Source: Leucaena leucocephala (taxonomy: Eukaryota; Streptophyta; Magnoliopsida; Fabales; Fabaceae). From it: DNA of 64,000 nucleotides. Under the pieces are notes generated by a model that ran no database searches, was not told where the DNA came from, and worked only from the letters and a program-made list of their open reading frames with translations. The DNA is taken from positions 22,769,406-22,833,405 of the forward strand of contig CM073524.1 in assembly GCA_037074615.1 (NCBI GenBank). The letters are read 5' to 3'. The translations under genes were made by a program, and so were the position numbers. Positions within the stretch are counted from its first letter, which is position 1, and the number at the start of each line of letters is the position of its first letter. This document shows, in pieces, positions 34,599 through 47,300 of this stretch.

Positions 34599-35799
34599 CG
34601 TGTTTTCCTGAATTTAACTTAGAAATCTCAGCATACAGTCCCCGCATCTCTGTATCTCACTTTCTTATCTCTTACTATGAGTGGTTTGCTCCTCCTCTCT
34701 AATTCCAAGGTGATGGTTAGCCTGTGTATCTATGGTTATGTATGATAGTGACTTATTTGAATGTCTTTAAAACATCACTGCCATACATTTCATTTTGATG
34801 TGACTTGAAGATCAACAACCAAATTCAGATCCTTCAGGCCATGACTTATAACTATGTTAGGATATTTAAGCGTTTCATACTGATATTGAGGAGACAATCA
34901 ACACAAGAATCCGTGACGCGGCCCTATGAAATATGAATAGCTTATTAGGGTCTGTTTGGGAAATCCTCACACTATGATTTCACAAGTATTTTTATGCTAA
35001 ACTCCTTTCGTATGCTTATCTAAAATTACTTCTAAAAAGTTAATCCAAACCCCAGATGATTATAATCCCAGAATACTTAAACTCGAAACTCTCTTTATCA
35101 TCGTTATCATGATCACATATCATAGTCGATCTGCATGTCAGGCATATCGGTTTACAAACAGGATTTTTCTGTAGAAATTATCGGCCAAAGTGTCTTAATT
35201 TCCACCAGTAAAAATAGATTGAAAAATCAGAAAGAGAGGAAAATAGGGGAAGAAAGCAAAATCTTATTGTTACTTTAGCTTTGGAGTTCAAAATTTGACA
35301 AGTTATACTGCAATAGAATTTGTATTTTTAAGCCGAGCGAACCGAAAACAGAAACATTGAGGTGAATTGTTTTCCGGCCCGTTATATCTCTATTGAATAT
35401 AAATTGCCCTATACTTGCTCGCAATTTCTGAAATCTTGTTCGAATATGAAGTCTTTCACGTGACTTTCATCTCTTGTAAACTTAAGTTACGATCAGTCTG
35501 TAAGAAATGGCAGATGACACTTGATATTAACAGAGTGCCGACCCATATGTGCATTTCGAACAGGCGCCTGCTAAAAAAAAGCCTCTCCAGGCATTCACAC
35601 AATGGAAGCAAATTTCACTGAAAAAAGGGGCGTCTTGTTGCATATATTCAAGCACCATATGAGTACGCAGGAATCATTTTAATGCATATCCGTTTAACAA
35701 TTCAGGATATCAAGAAGACAAAGACAAGACCAAAGAATTTTTATGTCCAAATATCACACAAGCTGAAATATTAGCGTAGACAGCACTCATCAAACACTT
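34599..35799. other. Spacer with 3' UTR and a possible transposon end
   Basis: Holds the 3' UTR of the small membrane protein gene. Around 34948 TTAGGGTCTGTTTGGGAAATC resembles a PIF/Harbinger-type terminus, but I found no matching right end. No gene. Confidence 0.4.
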
Positions 35800-38392
35800 C
35801 TACCATCCACGTGAACTGAGAGTCTTTATCAAAGGTCCAAATGTCTGGTCCACAGTTTTGTTCCATGAGTGTGCCAATCCTGAACGCGATTTCTTCCCAA
35901 ATATGGGTTCTCTAACCTGTTAGAGCATCAAAGCCAAAAGGTTACACGATGAAAGTTGCTGAGCAAATCAGGAATTCAAACGTTAAAAAACAGTTAAAGT
36001 GTCCTTAATTTGTTAATGTTATGTTCCTCAGCCCTGCGATCTTTGTATCATATAATGAAAGATACACTTCCTCCGTAAGAATTAAGAATAAAGGTAGACA
36101 TGGTATTTTATTCTTTGAACAGTTATAGAAGGGGGAACTCTAAAAGCCAGTTTGGTTTAATCAATTTGAATCATAGTTGTAAGGTTGATAACACAGGCAA
36201 ACTGCACACACACAGCAAAGACATGCTGATAGTGCTACCACAGAATGCATATATCCAGCTTTCACCAAGATGATACCACACAAATTCAACTTAACGTTTG
36301 ATCACTGCAATTCTAAATCATAAATGGTAAATCGCACTGCAGTAATTCCCACAAAATTCGATATAGGGAAATAAGGTGATAGTCCAATTCTTCGTTTTGG
36401 GCTTTTAAGTAGAAGGCGGAAATTGTAACAACTCAGAGTACAACTCTACACTAAAACCCACATGCATTTTCATGTAGGTTGAAGCATTAATACTCGGCGT
36501 CCCATCTTAGGCTATGTTTCGTTCAACGAAGGGGAGGGTAGGTTAAGTTAATTTAAGGGAGGGTAGAGAAGAGTAAGGGATGTTATCGGTGTGAAGGTAG
36601 AGAAAGAGAGATGATGTTTCTTTTTTGGTTCAGAAGGGGAGGAAAGAGGAGTTAATTAAAAGTTGACAAATATATCTTTATATCTTTATATTAAATTTAT
36701 TTTCCTAGAAGCCACCTCCTTTCTTGCTTCGTTACTCCATTCTTCTGATTGTGTCCCTTCTTTTTTAACCTAAAATTCAACCCAAATGCACTCCAAAATC
36801 CAAATGAACCCCAAATCCACACTCAACCACTAGCTACCCCACTCTCTTCCGTCTCTCGCTTCTTCTTCCACCACACACACACTCTTTGATTCCTTCCTCT
36901 GAGAAACTTCTTCACTACCTGTCTTCTCTCTTTGCCGGGGGCTTTTTTTAGGCTAATTTGTGGATGAATGACAGACTATAGGTCATTGCCGATGATGAAT
37001 CTTTGGACCGATGACAACTCCTCTATTATGGAAGCTTTCATGAGCTCCGATCTATCTGTACTAAGGTGAGGAAGATAAAGGAAAAGGGAAGGCCAAAACG
37101 CTGTCATCCACGGCGGGGCAGCTGAAGGGAATGAATAAACGGAGGGTAGCACTAGAATATCTAAATATTACCATGGGTAATTTTGTTAAAAAATGGACAA
37201 AAGTCTCTCACCCCTCCAAAACCCCCCGATTTTGGAGGGTTGAGAGAGTGGGGGAGGGGAGCAGAAAAAGATAAAAAAATTCCCTCCCCTCCCCTCCATT
37301 TTGTGAACCAAACAGTCTTACCCCTTACCCTCCCCTTCAAAAACCCCCAACCAAACAATGCCTTAAGCAACAAAGGTAATGCCTATGCCAACATATGTTG
37401 CACCACCAGCCCAAAAATCTATCGCATTTGCGCTAATATGAAAATGGCAAATTCTCCCAAGGCGTTTCTCACTATTCATCAGACATAGATTCAAGAAATG
37501 CGTTTAACATAAACTATTTCATTTTTGAATGTGATAACGCTCAACCAGAAACCAATTAAAGACTAGAAAAAAAAATATTCCTGCTTTATTATCTTAACAA
37601 TCTCTCCCAGGCACTTTGACAATCCAATGTATTATGTAATCACATCATCTCCAACATATGGCAATGAAAATTTTGAGCTTACCTTTCCATTGGGTTTGAT
37701 TCTATCAGTGAATAATATTTTTAGAGTTTATTACGCAGAGATATGATCGAAGGCACACACAAAAGATAACTATGCAAGCAATACCTAAAAGAATGGATAT
37801 ATAACAAAATTCAAAAGTTCTTTCTTCTGCACGAGCAGCTTAAGATTTATGCTCGTGTTCATGGTCATCGTTTGCCAGAAATTGACGCCTTGTTCAAGCA
37901 ACACTCTCCATAAATCTAAGCCATCTTCGAAGCAATAGAAATCTACCCCTCATAAAAATTCAGGTAGGAACCATTCATCTAGATGAATCAGAGAAGCATC
38001 TCATCCATGTCAATTGGATTTCTATTTGACAACAAAATTAATAGAAATGATGGACTTATAACAAGTTGTAACCGTGTGTGTTGGTAGAGTCGAATTTAAA
38101 CGAGAGTCAAAAAGGAAAAGAAAGATATTGGGTTTACCAGAGTGTGGTGAGGAGACTGAGATTGAATATTGGAAATGGAATTATATATTTGTCTGCGTTC
38201 TTCAAATACAATCGCCCCTGCAAAAAGGACTCCCAGTGTAGCCCCGAGCAACCGCTCCTTTGCATTTCGTAATTGCGGAGAAAGAAATGAAAAGGGGAAA
38301 TTCAGTACACCAATGTCGGTAAAAGAAGAAAAGCACAGGATCCTTATAATTCATCATACTATAAGAAGTACCTGAGCAAGAATGCTAATCAT
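35800..38392 (-). CDS. Conserved 85-residue single-pass membrane protein
   Basis: Three tiny exons: 38372-38392 (MISILAQ), 38138-38257 (40 codons) and 35800-35916 (38 codons plus TAG), all phase 0 with GT-AG introns. Exon 2 holds a probable membrane helix in ERLLGATLGVLFAGAIVFE followed by a basic ERRQIYNSISN. Exon 3 reads REPIFGKKSRSGLAHSWN, then TVDQTFGPLIKTLSSRGW and stop. The REPIFGKK...WNK.VDQTFGP.I..LSSRGW pattern is, from memory, conserved in small uncharacterised plant proteins. Function unknown; a mitochondrial place is possible but not shown. Intron 2 is 2.2 kb and contains a PIF/Harbinger-like element (36510-37362). The gene is invisible to plain ORF scanning. Confidence 0.75.
36510..37362. 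mobile_element. PIF/Harbinger-like non-autonomous element with captured gene sequence
   Basis: 853 bp flanked by the 3-bp TSD TTA (36507-36509 and 37363-37365). Ends are inverted repeats: GGCTATGTTTCGTT on the left and GGCATTGTTTGGTT as complement of the right end. Subterminal GGGGAGGGTA-type words recur in opposite orientation near the right end. TTA TSDs and such ends fit PIF/Harbinger (Tourist-like) elements. The middle (about 36770-37080) is foreign: it includes the 5' end of a MYC2-like gene. Shares both ends with the copy at 58246-58888. Confidence 0.8.
36968..37057 (+). pseudogene. Captured 5' fragment of a MYC2-like bHLH transcription factor gene
   Basis: From ATG 36968 the frame reads MTDYRSLPMMNLWTDD, then NSSIMEAFMSSDLS, and breaks off at about 37057 before a stop at 37067. 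MTDYR...MNLWT.D...MEAFMSS.DLS is the N-terminus of MYC2/MYC3/MYC4-type jasmonate-response bHLH proteins. The pyrimidine-rich sequence before the ATG (about 36830-36960) looks like its 5' UTR. Only about 30 codons are present, so no JAZ-interaction or bHLH domain can be made. It lies inside the DNA transposon, antisense to the host intron. Confidence 0.8.
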
Positions 38393-39140
38393 GGTTTAGT
38401 CTTCCTGCAACAGATTCGCGAGAAGGAAAAATGGCCAAGCTTTTCAATTGCAGCACGCTGCAGAAGAGATGGGAAGGAGGAGATGACCACGGAGGCAGCG
38501 GAACGAATTTTAATTACTGGACTCGAACGTTGGGCCTTCAGATACTGGACTCTGGAGGAGAGGCCCAAATTGTTAGTCGATGTACTGTACGTATAAGATC
38601 CAATACGAGAGTTCATCTTAATATTAAATACGTATACAAAAAACAAATATACAAAAAAAAATATGAGATATATTTTTTATATTTATTAATTTTTTAAAAA
38701 TTATTTTTATTGATACTCTATCAACAATAATCAAATAAAAGAATGAGGGAGTGAGTTAAAGAAGATAATTATGATATTTTAAAATAAATATATTATATTA
38801 ATTAATTTAACTATTATATTAATTAATTTAACTAACTTCTTTAATTTAATCAAATTAGTTAAATATGTCATATATTAATGACCTAATGAGTATTACTCCC
38901 CCTATCCTAAGTATAAGAGTTAGTTAACTTTTTTAAATAGATTAATAAAATTAAATAAATAAATTAATTATAACTAAATATAATATTTTAAGATGAATTC
39001 ATATTATATACTACATCGATTTACTTAAATTAGTCAAATAATTATTATAATAATTATAATTAAAAATATATTTAATTTTTTTAATTTATTTAAAAATATC
39101 AACTAGTTATTATAATTTTATAATTAAGGTGAAAAATAAT
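38393..39140. other. Upstream region of the 85-residue gene and AT-rich MITE-like sequence
   Basis: 38393-38600 is the probable 5' UTR/promoter side of the minus-strand gene. 38895-39128 is an AT-rich segment whose ends (CTCCCCCTATCCTAAG on the left; CACCTTAATTATAAAA as complement of the right) are roughly inverted and recur at 50628-50868, as in Stowaway-type MITEs. Confidence 0.45.
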
Positions 39141-39149
39141 ATTTAATTA

Positions 39150-39609
39150 AGGGAAAAAGATAATAAAAGACCTTTTAAAATTTAAAAAGGTAAAAAAGAT
39201 CTCTGAATTTTAAAAAAGATAAATTAGATAGGAGGCTCAATCTGTTATTTATAAATTCCTGTACAGAGTTACAAATAATCCTTTGCAAATTTAAGTAAGA
39301 GACGAAATTGCATTTTTTGTAACTCTGTCAATGGTATTTGCAACTCTTGTAATGGTATTTATAACTTTGCCAATAGTATTTACAACTCTACCAATAATAT
39401 TTGTAACTCTCATAATAGTATTTGCAACTCTGCTAATGGTATTTACAACTTCTATAATGATATTTATAACTCTCATAATGGTATTTAGTCTCAGCGCAGG
39501 AATTTATAAATAACAGATTAGGTCTCCTGTGTAATCTGTCTTTTTTAAAATTCAGAATCCTTTTTTATCTTTTTAAATTTTAAAAAATCTTTTATATGTC
39601 TTTTTTCCT
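39150..39609. mobile_element. MULE-type foldback MITE with internal minisatellite
   Basis: 460 bp bounded by a perfect 9-bp TSD ATTTAATTA (39141-39149 and 39610-39618), the Mutator-like length. Terminal inverted repeats run about 125 bp and start AGGGAAAAAGATA on the left and AGGAAAAAAGACA as complement of the right. The TIRs end inside with CTGTTATTTATAAATTCCTG-like words on both sides. The loop between them is a tandem array of 24-bp units (about 39312-39488). No coding capacity. Confidence 0.88.
39312..39488. repeat. Minisatellite of 24-bp units
   Basis: About seven to eight diverged copies of a unit like AATGGTATTTGCAACTCT. As the unit is a multiple of three, both strands stay open and give spurious repetitive ORFs (39291-39476 minus, 39331-39513 plus). 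Confidence 0.85.
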
Positions 39610-39846
39610 ATTTAATTATTAATCATATTTTTATGTAATTGTAAATTGTGATTGCCTTTACAAATTTACAATTAGTCAAAGACAAACAACTCTGAGCCCA
39701 CTGTAAGATTCTTGTCTACCGAATTTAACGGCGTCTAGCCAAGGTCAGAAAGCAATGATCTGTTCTAGTCAAACTCTCACCCCTCACCGGCACAGACAGA
39801 TCTCCCTCCTTCCTCTACTTCTCCAGTGATCTTAAACCCTTGAAAA

Positions 39847-42800
39847 ATGCCTAGTCGACGGCACGTCGTTGTTGTTTCGCTCACTACTCTTCTCCTCATC
39901 TCATTGTTCGCTCTGTCTTCATGCAAGACCGTTGAAAATGACGATGACGAAGATCTCAGCTTTCTCGAAGAAGCTGATGGGAGCTCTTCTTCGCATCACC
40001 ACTACCCGGATCCGGCCCATTCCGACGACGACGACGATGATTCCTACGACGATGATTTCGGCGACTTCTCTAGCTACGACGAATCGGGGGCCAATCAAGA
40101 GGCTTACAAACAACCAGAGGTGGATGATAAAGACGTCGTCGTTTTGAAGGAGAGGAATTTTAGTGACGTTGTGGAGAATAATCGGTTTGTAATGGTGGAA
40201 TTCTACGCCCCATGGTGTGGTCATTGCCAGGCTTTGGCGCCAGAATACGCCGCCGCGGCGACGGAGTTGAAGTCTGAGAATGTGGTTTTGGCGAAGGTGG
40301 ATGCAACGGAGGAGAATGAATTAGCACATGAGTACGATATTCAGGGATTCCCCACTGTCTACTTTTTCCTCGATGGGGTTCACAAGCCTTATACTGGTCA
40401 GAGAACCAAGTAAGTCTGATCCATTGGATTTAATTCTCTCTTTTTCTTCATTTGGTTTCTTTCACAGTCAGTTCCGTCACCAGTGATGAATATTAACTGT
40501 CATTATCTACATGTCGTGGTACCAGAAGTAACTCTCTTCGAACATTTGAATGAAAATAGACCTACCAGACCTTTTTATCAAAAACAAAAAGGAAAGAAAA
40601 AAGAAAAGAAAATCATGAGTTCACCAACTTTAAATCGATGAGAAAGCGTGATTAGTGGGAGTGAGATTCAGATGAATGGATGGGCTGAACATTGTTAACT
40701 TGTTGGAAAAGAAATACAGTACATCATTTCTAGATAAGTTGCTAATTGTGATTCCTTCTCAATCAACTCCCGGCACTTTCGATTATATCAATTATGCCCC
40801 CAGTTATGAAGTGTGTTATAAACATATTCTACTGTTTTCGGATCTGACTTCTTAATTACTATACAGAGATGCCATAGTGACCTGGATTAGGAAGAAGATA
40901 GGACCTGGAATATACAACATAACAACATTGGATGATGCTGAACGCATATTGACCTCTGAAAGCAAAGTTGTTTTGGGCTTCCTCAGCTCTTTAGTTGTAA
41001 GTATTCATTATTTCTTGTGCACACTGGATTCGTATCTGTTCTCCCGTATTTGTTTTTGTTTTATTTTGTTGGACATTGACAATTGCCAACGACAAAATTC
41101 TTTATGCTATGAGGATAAGTTATGGGATCCTTTTATTTATATGTATTGTGATTCTAATGGCTATTTTAAAAATTCTCTAACTCCCCGATTAAATATTAAA
41201 TATTTATCACATAAGGTGATTTTGTTTATTTTCATTTCAATCCCCAGAATATAGTTAAGCCACGTTGTTGCATTACCAACTTGATCATCAGCATCTATTG
41301 TTGATCTCTTGGATTAAACTGTTCCATCATTCAGACCAATGCCTCTCTAACTTAGCCTAAAATTTGTTAGCAAAAAATAAAAAGGCCATGAAATTTGTTG
41401 GATGCAAAGGCATAAATTTCTGAAGTCCATTTATGGGAGAATTCTGACAGTCATGAGGTTCATGACTCATTTTCACTGCCATGTCATGAAGGGTTCTGAG
41501 AGTGAGGAGCTAGCTGCTGCTTCAAGACTTGAGGATGATGTAAATTTTTATCAAACCGTGAATCCTGATGTGGCAAAGTTTTTCCATATGGATCCAAATG
41601 TTAAACGCCCTGCTTTGGTCCTTCTCAAGAAAGAGGAGGAGAAGTTAACCCATTTTGGTTTGTTTTCTTTCTAGTTCTCTTTTGCATTAACTTCTGGAGT
41701 TTTCTCTGGTCAGGGAGAACTGATATATTTTTATCTCAAACTGCAGATGGTGAATTTGTAAAGTCTAAAATATCGGATTTTGTATTGGCCCACAAACTTC
41801 CTTTGGTCACAACTTTTACGAGAGAAAATGCCCCCTCAATTTTTGAAAGTTCAATCAAGAAACAGGTAATTGGTGAATGTAATGAACTTTCTTTTATCTT
41901 TTTAATTTGTCATCAACGGAGAGACATTCTTCGGAAATAAGATCATTATGATCTTTTGACATTGCTATGTGTTTGAAACTTTGTTTTAGTTGTTGCTGTT
42001 TGCAACTTCAAATGATTCAAAGAAGTATGCCCCAGTATTCCAAGAAGCAGCGAAGTTTTTCAAGGGAAAGGTATATCATCTACTGGCTGTTTAATTTTTG
42101 TTCATTGTGCTATAGCACTTTAGAAGCAAAATTGTTTAGATTTTTTATTTCAGAAACCATCCAAATGAATTATGATCAGAATCCTCCCATTCATGATGTA
42201 GATTATGACTGTATGGGGGAAATGAAATATAGTCAAGAAAGCATTTGGTTAAGTTGTCAATGTATGTAGCTTGTTCGATTATGTCACTCTATAACCTTGT
42301 CCTTATGGATTATGTTGCAGCTAATCTTTGTACATGTGGAAATGGATAATGAAGATGTTGGAAAGCCTGTTGCAGATTATTTTGGTATCACCGGAAATGC
42401 TCCCAAAGTAATCTTTTATTCTCTCTATTTGGTTATTTTGAATTTCATCCCAATGGATGAATCATAACATTGCAAAATTATGGCCTTATGTTTGAGTGTA
42501 AACCAATTCATTTAACCTGTGTTTCCCACGAAGGTGCTTGGATACACAGGAAATAATGATGGAAAGAAATTTGTGCTTGATGGAGAGGTGACCATAGATA
42601 AAATTAAGGTACTTCTTCCCATTTTCCTCTCCCCACCGCATCCTTGCCAACAGCCTTATGTTTGTTCCACTACATAATGTGAAATGCGCTTGAGTGTATT
42701 CTTATATTTCTGGCGAGCTGTAGAAGCATAATTGTATCTAAAGATCTTGCCTTTATGTTATCTCAGGCATTTGGGGAAGATTTCGTTGAAGACAAGCTAA

Positions 42801-43701
42801 AACCTTTTTATAAGTCTGATCCTGTCCCTGACAGTGTAAGTTATGTTGATTTCCTGCTATCAGACGTGTTCTAGTAAGATCTTTATCTAACACATTGTTT
42901 TCTTAACTTGATCGCAGAATGATGGTGATGTAAAAATAGTTGTTGGGGATAATTTTGATGAAATTGTCTTGGATGAGTCAAAGGATGTCCTCCTTGAGGT
43001 ACTATTCTAACCCACTAGTTATCAAAGTAATGTTTATTTTATTTAACTTGGCAGCTTCTTTTTCTCAAATTTGTGCTTCTTAAAATACTAGATTTATGCA
43101 CCCTGGTGTGGCCATTGCCAAGCACTGGAACCAACATACAACAAACTGGCAAAACATCTGCGTGGCATTGACTCTCTAGTAATAGCCAAGATGGATGGAA
43201 CAACAAATGAGCACCCAAGGGCAAAGGTAGCTTAAACTATGTGCTATTGCTTTTATTTACTAAAACGGATTGGGTTGCAACTTAAGTGTTGCTTTTTCAG
43301 TTTAAAAAAAAACAAAAGATAAGATTTGAGAATATATTGATCAGCAATTTTTATGTTCATTTTGCAGGCTGATGGATTCCCTACTCTTCTGTTCTTCCCA
43401 GCAGGGAACAAGACTTCTGATCCTGTTAGTGAAAAATCAGACCCTAATACCTATTTTCCGTATTGAGCTACCTCGGATCTTTGTATGCTATATTACTAGA
43501 TACATTAATATGAATCTGGTTCATTGGATGCAGGTTAATGTGGATGCAGATCGGACCGTGGTGGCCTTTTATAAATTCCTCAGAAAACATGCATCAATCC
43601 CATTCAAGCTCGAGAAACCCGCCGCAACTCCACAACCCGAGAGTCCAGACGCCAAGGAGAGTCAGAGTAGCAGCAGCAGTGACGTGAAAGATGAATTATG
43701 A
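39847..43701 (+). CDS. PDIL1-4: Protein disulfide isomerase with KDEL (PDIL1-4-like)
   Basis: Twelve exons: 39847-40409, 40867-40996, 41492-41657, 41747-41865, 41990-42070, 42321-42407, 42534-42608, 42767-42835, 42918-42998, 43092-43226, 43368-43424 and 43534-43701. Together they give 576 residues in frame. Layout: signal peptide (about 1-26), acidic Asp-rich stretch (31-80), thioredoxin domain a with APWCGHC (active Cys 124 and 127), two redox-inactive b domains, domain a' with APWCGHC (463 and 466), then a Ser-rich tail ending KDEL. The acidic N-terminal extension and a CGHC (not CGAC) first site point to PDIL1-4 more than PDIL1-3. Catalyses disulfide formation and isomerisation in the ER lumen; KDEL retrieves it from the Golgi. 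Convergent with HDS, 690 bp apart. Confidence 0.95.
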
Positions 43702-44390
43702 GGCTTTAAATGATATTCTATTTATGGTGGTTAGATTCAGACGGATGGCGCTAGAATGACCTTGGAAGAGAAACAAATACGAGTTCACCTTTACTCTTGA
43801 GCAATACTAGGCAAGAAATGAAGCTCTAAGTCGGGCTGCTGGTGTAGGAGGCAAATAATGAACACTTTTTGGTACAAAATAATGAACACTTGTTTTGTTT
43901 TGTCGGCCCCTAACGTTTTATTTTGTTTAGAATTCTGCGTGATGCCTAATAAAGATTGCCTCCCAAGTTTCATCTTCTGCTTTCGTTTCAGTTTTGCTTG
44001 CATTTGATCTATAAGCGGATACAAAAATGTCTATTCTTCTCAATTGAATCTTTGAATTTTCAAATTCGGAGTATTAATTATCTAAAATCACACTTAAAAT
44101 GCGTTCCCTTTGAGGTCACATCGTGCAAATTACTTCACCTTTAAATTACACTTTGAGGGCACACATATAAGGTTAATGCTATATTAAGGTAGCGTAATTC
44201 GCATTAAAGGGAATCATATCATTATTCATTCTTTTTCTAGAATAAGACACTGGTCCATATATGAACAAGGTTTTCCCATGCTTAATTGCTGAATGTTGTC
44301 GAGTGTTCAGCTCTCACTGGCAAGGAAAACAAAGGAAGTTCCTTATTTCTGCTTCTCCCTTTGTTCACGGACACAACAGCTCTGGCGATC
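43702..44390. other. Convergent 3' UTR region between PDI and HDS
   Basis: 690 bp shared by two 3' ends; no further gene. Confidence 0.7.
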
Positions 44391-47300
44391 CTACTCCTCT
44401 GTAGGAGGGTCTACCCAACGTCCATGTTCTTTTATCAGATCAATCAATGCATCGGTTGCACGCCCCATTTCTATTCCACGCTTCACCACTGTCTGTAACG
44501 CCATTAAACTCATCGTCAATTTTCATTTCATGCCGGAAAGAAAACAGAGATAGAGGGAGCAGAATGATCATGATGCGTTGGAACATTTTACAGTGGATAT
44601 TACCTTCCCAACATAAAGGTCAATCTTTCCCGGAGCACCTCCAACATACCCAAAGTCTGCATCAGCCATCTCTCCGGGTCCATTTACAATGCAACCCATG
44701 ATAGCAATCTGATACAGCAGACAATCCTTATAGTAGAAACGAAAAGTAATTTGAATTCTGGTAATGCTATTTTGTACAGAATAATTATAGCACATTGCAG
44801 GTTATAAATTATCCAAAAAGCAGTATTTTAGCAGGAAAAAAAAAAGAGAAATAATGAGAGATTACCGAAACACCAGGCAAGTGTGATGTCTTCTCTCGTA
44901 TTTGTGCACTTATTTCTTGAAGGTCGAACAAAGTTCTACCACAGGATGGGCATGATACGTACTCCTGCAGCATAATTTAGGCATATAAATAAGGATCAGG
45001 ACTGTTTCTTAAATCAAGTCTAAGTCTTCTCTGTGGCCATGGGTAAACCAACTTACTGTTTTTGTATTCCTCATTCTGCATCCTTGGAGCAAGTTGAAAG
45101 ATGTATTCCTCAGAAAATCAAAATCTTTATCTGGGGCCTCTAAAAGAACACCGTCTCCAAGCCCATCAACCAGAAGAGCTCCAGCATTGGCCCCAGCACC
45201 AATCACCAAGTCATCACTGTGAGAGTAGCAGCAAATTAGGTTTCATCATGTTTACATTTCCTTCTGGAATTCTTCACCAAGCACAGTAAATTAAAACTAC
45301 CTGTGAATTCCTTTTGGAAACTGAATGTGATGAATGACTGGGAAATTCAAAGAATTTTCTCCTAGGTACTCAAATAACCTGATGGCAATGCATAATACAG
45401 GATTAGACGATTTCTATCTGCCAGTGAAGTTGAAGTTTGTAGAATAAGCATATCAGAGGGAAAATAAATAATAAAGAGCTGATTTATTGAAACATTCTCA
45501 CCTCCTTGCTGCATGCACCCTGCTAACTTTGTCTTCAGTATAAGGTAGGTCATGGAGAATCATAGTAGCATCAACACTTTCGAGGATTTCCAGTTCCTCA
45601 TGAGGCTCATCACCACGTACTGATACAACCAATCTTGTACCTGAGAGGGCATCGATTGACATGATATTATGCTTACTTTCAATTGGGCAGGGAAAATATG
45701 TCACTAGAGCGAGACTACATATTGAACAATGACAGGGACCCCAATTTAATGATATCTTTCTTTAAAATTTCAACAAAAAATGCCTTTAGGAGAGCTACCC
45801 CCAATTGGGCCCAACAATACTCGAATTTGGCCGAGCCAAATACCCTTGTAAGAAAAATTTCAACAAAAAAGGTGGTCAATGTAATCTGTATTAACCTAAA
45901 CAAGAATATCAAGATGAGTGGCACCTTGTGGCAAGAGCTTGTAAGCACCAGTAGACAGTTCCTTAAGGTTTACCAAAACCATGGCATTGGGTAATGGCTT
46001 TGTTAGCTGCTCTGACAGAGGAGTTATCATCCCCATGCTTATATCTATCAGCCGTTTCAGAGCTAGCCGCTGATCACAGAAAGGAATGTCAAAATGAATC
46101 AGAACAAGAAATTGTTTCCACTTAGAGTATAATGTTGCACATTTGCCTAGATGAAGGTCCTTACAGCATCAGCATCATCCACTGGAGGAAGTTCCCGCAA
46201 TAAGATTGAATCTACTGTAGCCAGATCCTAAAGATATAGTACCATGTAAGCAACTTCCTCTGTGAATTAAGAAGAAGAGTTGACACAACATATTCATCCA
46301 ATAAATAAGAGAAAAATACCTTAAATGGCATACCAACAATGAGTTTGGCCGCAAGGGACCTGTAGAGAAGCTCAGGCACCTGCAGGAATCAGGAGAAGGA
46401 ATTAAAATAATATGAAAAACACCAGTTTTCAGAATGACACATGGCATGCCTGCTTCTCCACTAACCTACCAACAAATATAGAACAAGATTACCACAAGAA
46501 GAAACATCCAGCAGGCCAAAAGAAAAAAAGGAAAAGAAAAGAGGACAAAGGAAGTATGGTTCAAATGTTACCTTTAATTGATCTAAGGTGACAGACATGA
46601 GAACAGAACCATCCCGGTGCAGGACACCTCTGTAATCCACCTCCTCGCCCTGTATTAATATCAACAGTTAATTATCTGTTCTAATGTATGGGCAGCGCAT
46701 AAGAACAACAAAGATAAACTCCACACAGTTTACAATCTGACCTCTTTTTGTGCTGGCAATTCACCAGAACGGCGCTGGAAGTCAAAATAATGTCTGTGCT
46801 TTTCTTCAAAAGGTGCCTGATGGAGTAGTGCCATTAAAGTTCATTAGCTTTTCTGATATGTCAAAATTTAGAATTAGAAAACTTAGGCATGTTTTTATCA
46901 GAGTCATTATTTGGACACATACCACCCCTTGCAAGAGTTCAGCAGCTCTCATACCAAGGTTGGCCAACCTTCTGCAGGGATCTATCTCCTCTTCAGGTGG
47001 TTCTGTGAGAGAAACCCTAATTGTATCACCCAAACCATCCTGCATTTAAAGTTATAACAAGGCTTGTGAACACATAGCTTCATACGCATAAATATCCATT
47101 TAAGGTGCAGCTTCTTATATGAATACCTGAAGAAGTGTTCCAATACCAATTGCAGACTTCATACGCCCATCTTCACCTTCTCCAGCTTCAGTTACTCCCA
47201 AGTGTAGTGGATAATCCCAATCATGAACATACATTTCAGCTACAAGTAAACGGTAAGCCTGGACCATCACAACTGGGTTGCTTGCTTTCATAGAGAAGAC

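Noticed and set aside
34944..35060. Possible PIF/Harbinger terminus TTAGGGTCTGTTTGG
   Set aside because: No matching inverted right end with a TTA repeat was found, so no element is claimed.
39291..39513. Repetitive ORFs on both strands
   Set aside because: Products of a 24-bp tandem repeat inside a MITE, open in both directions because the unit length is a multiple of three.
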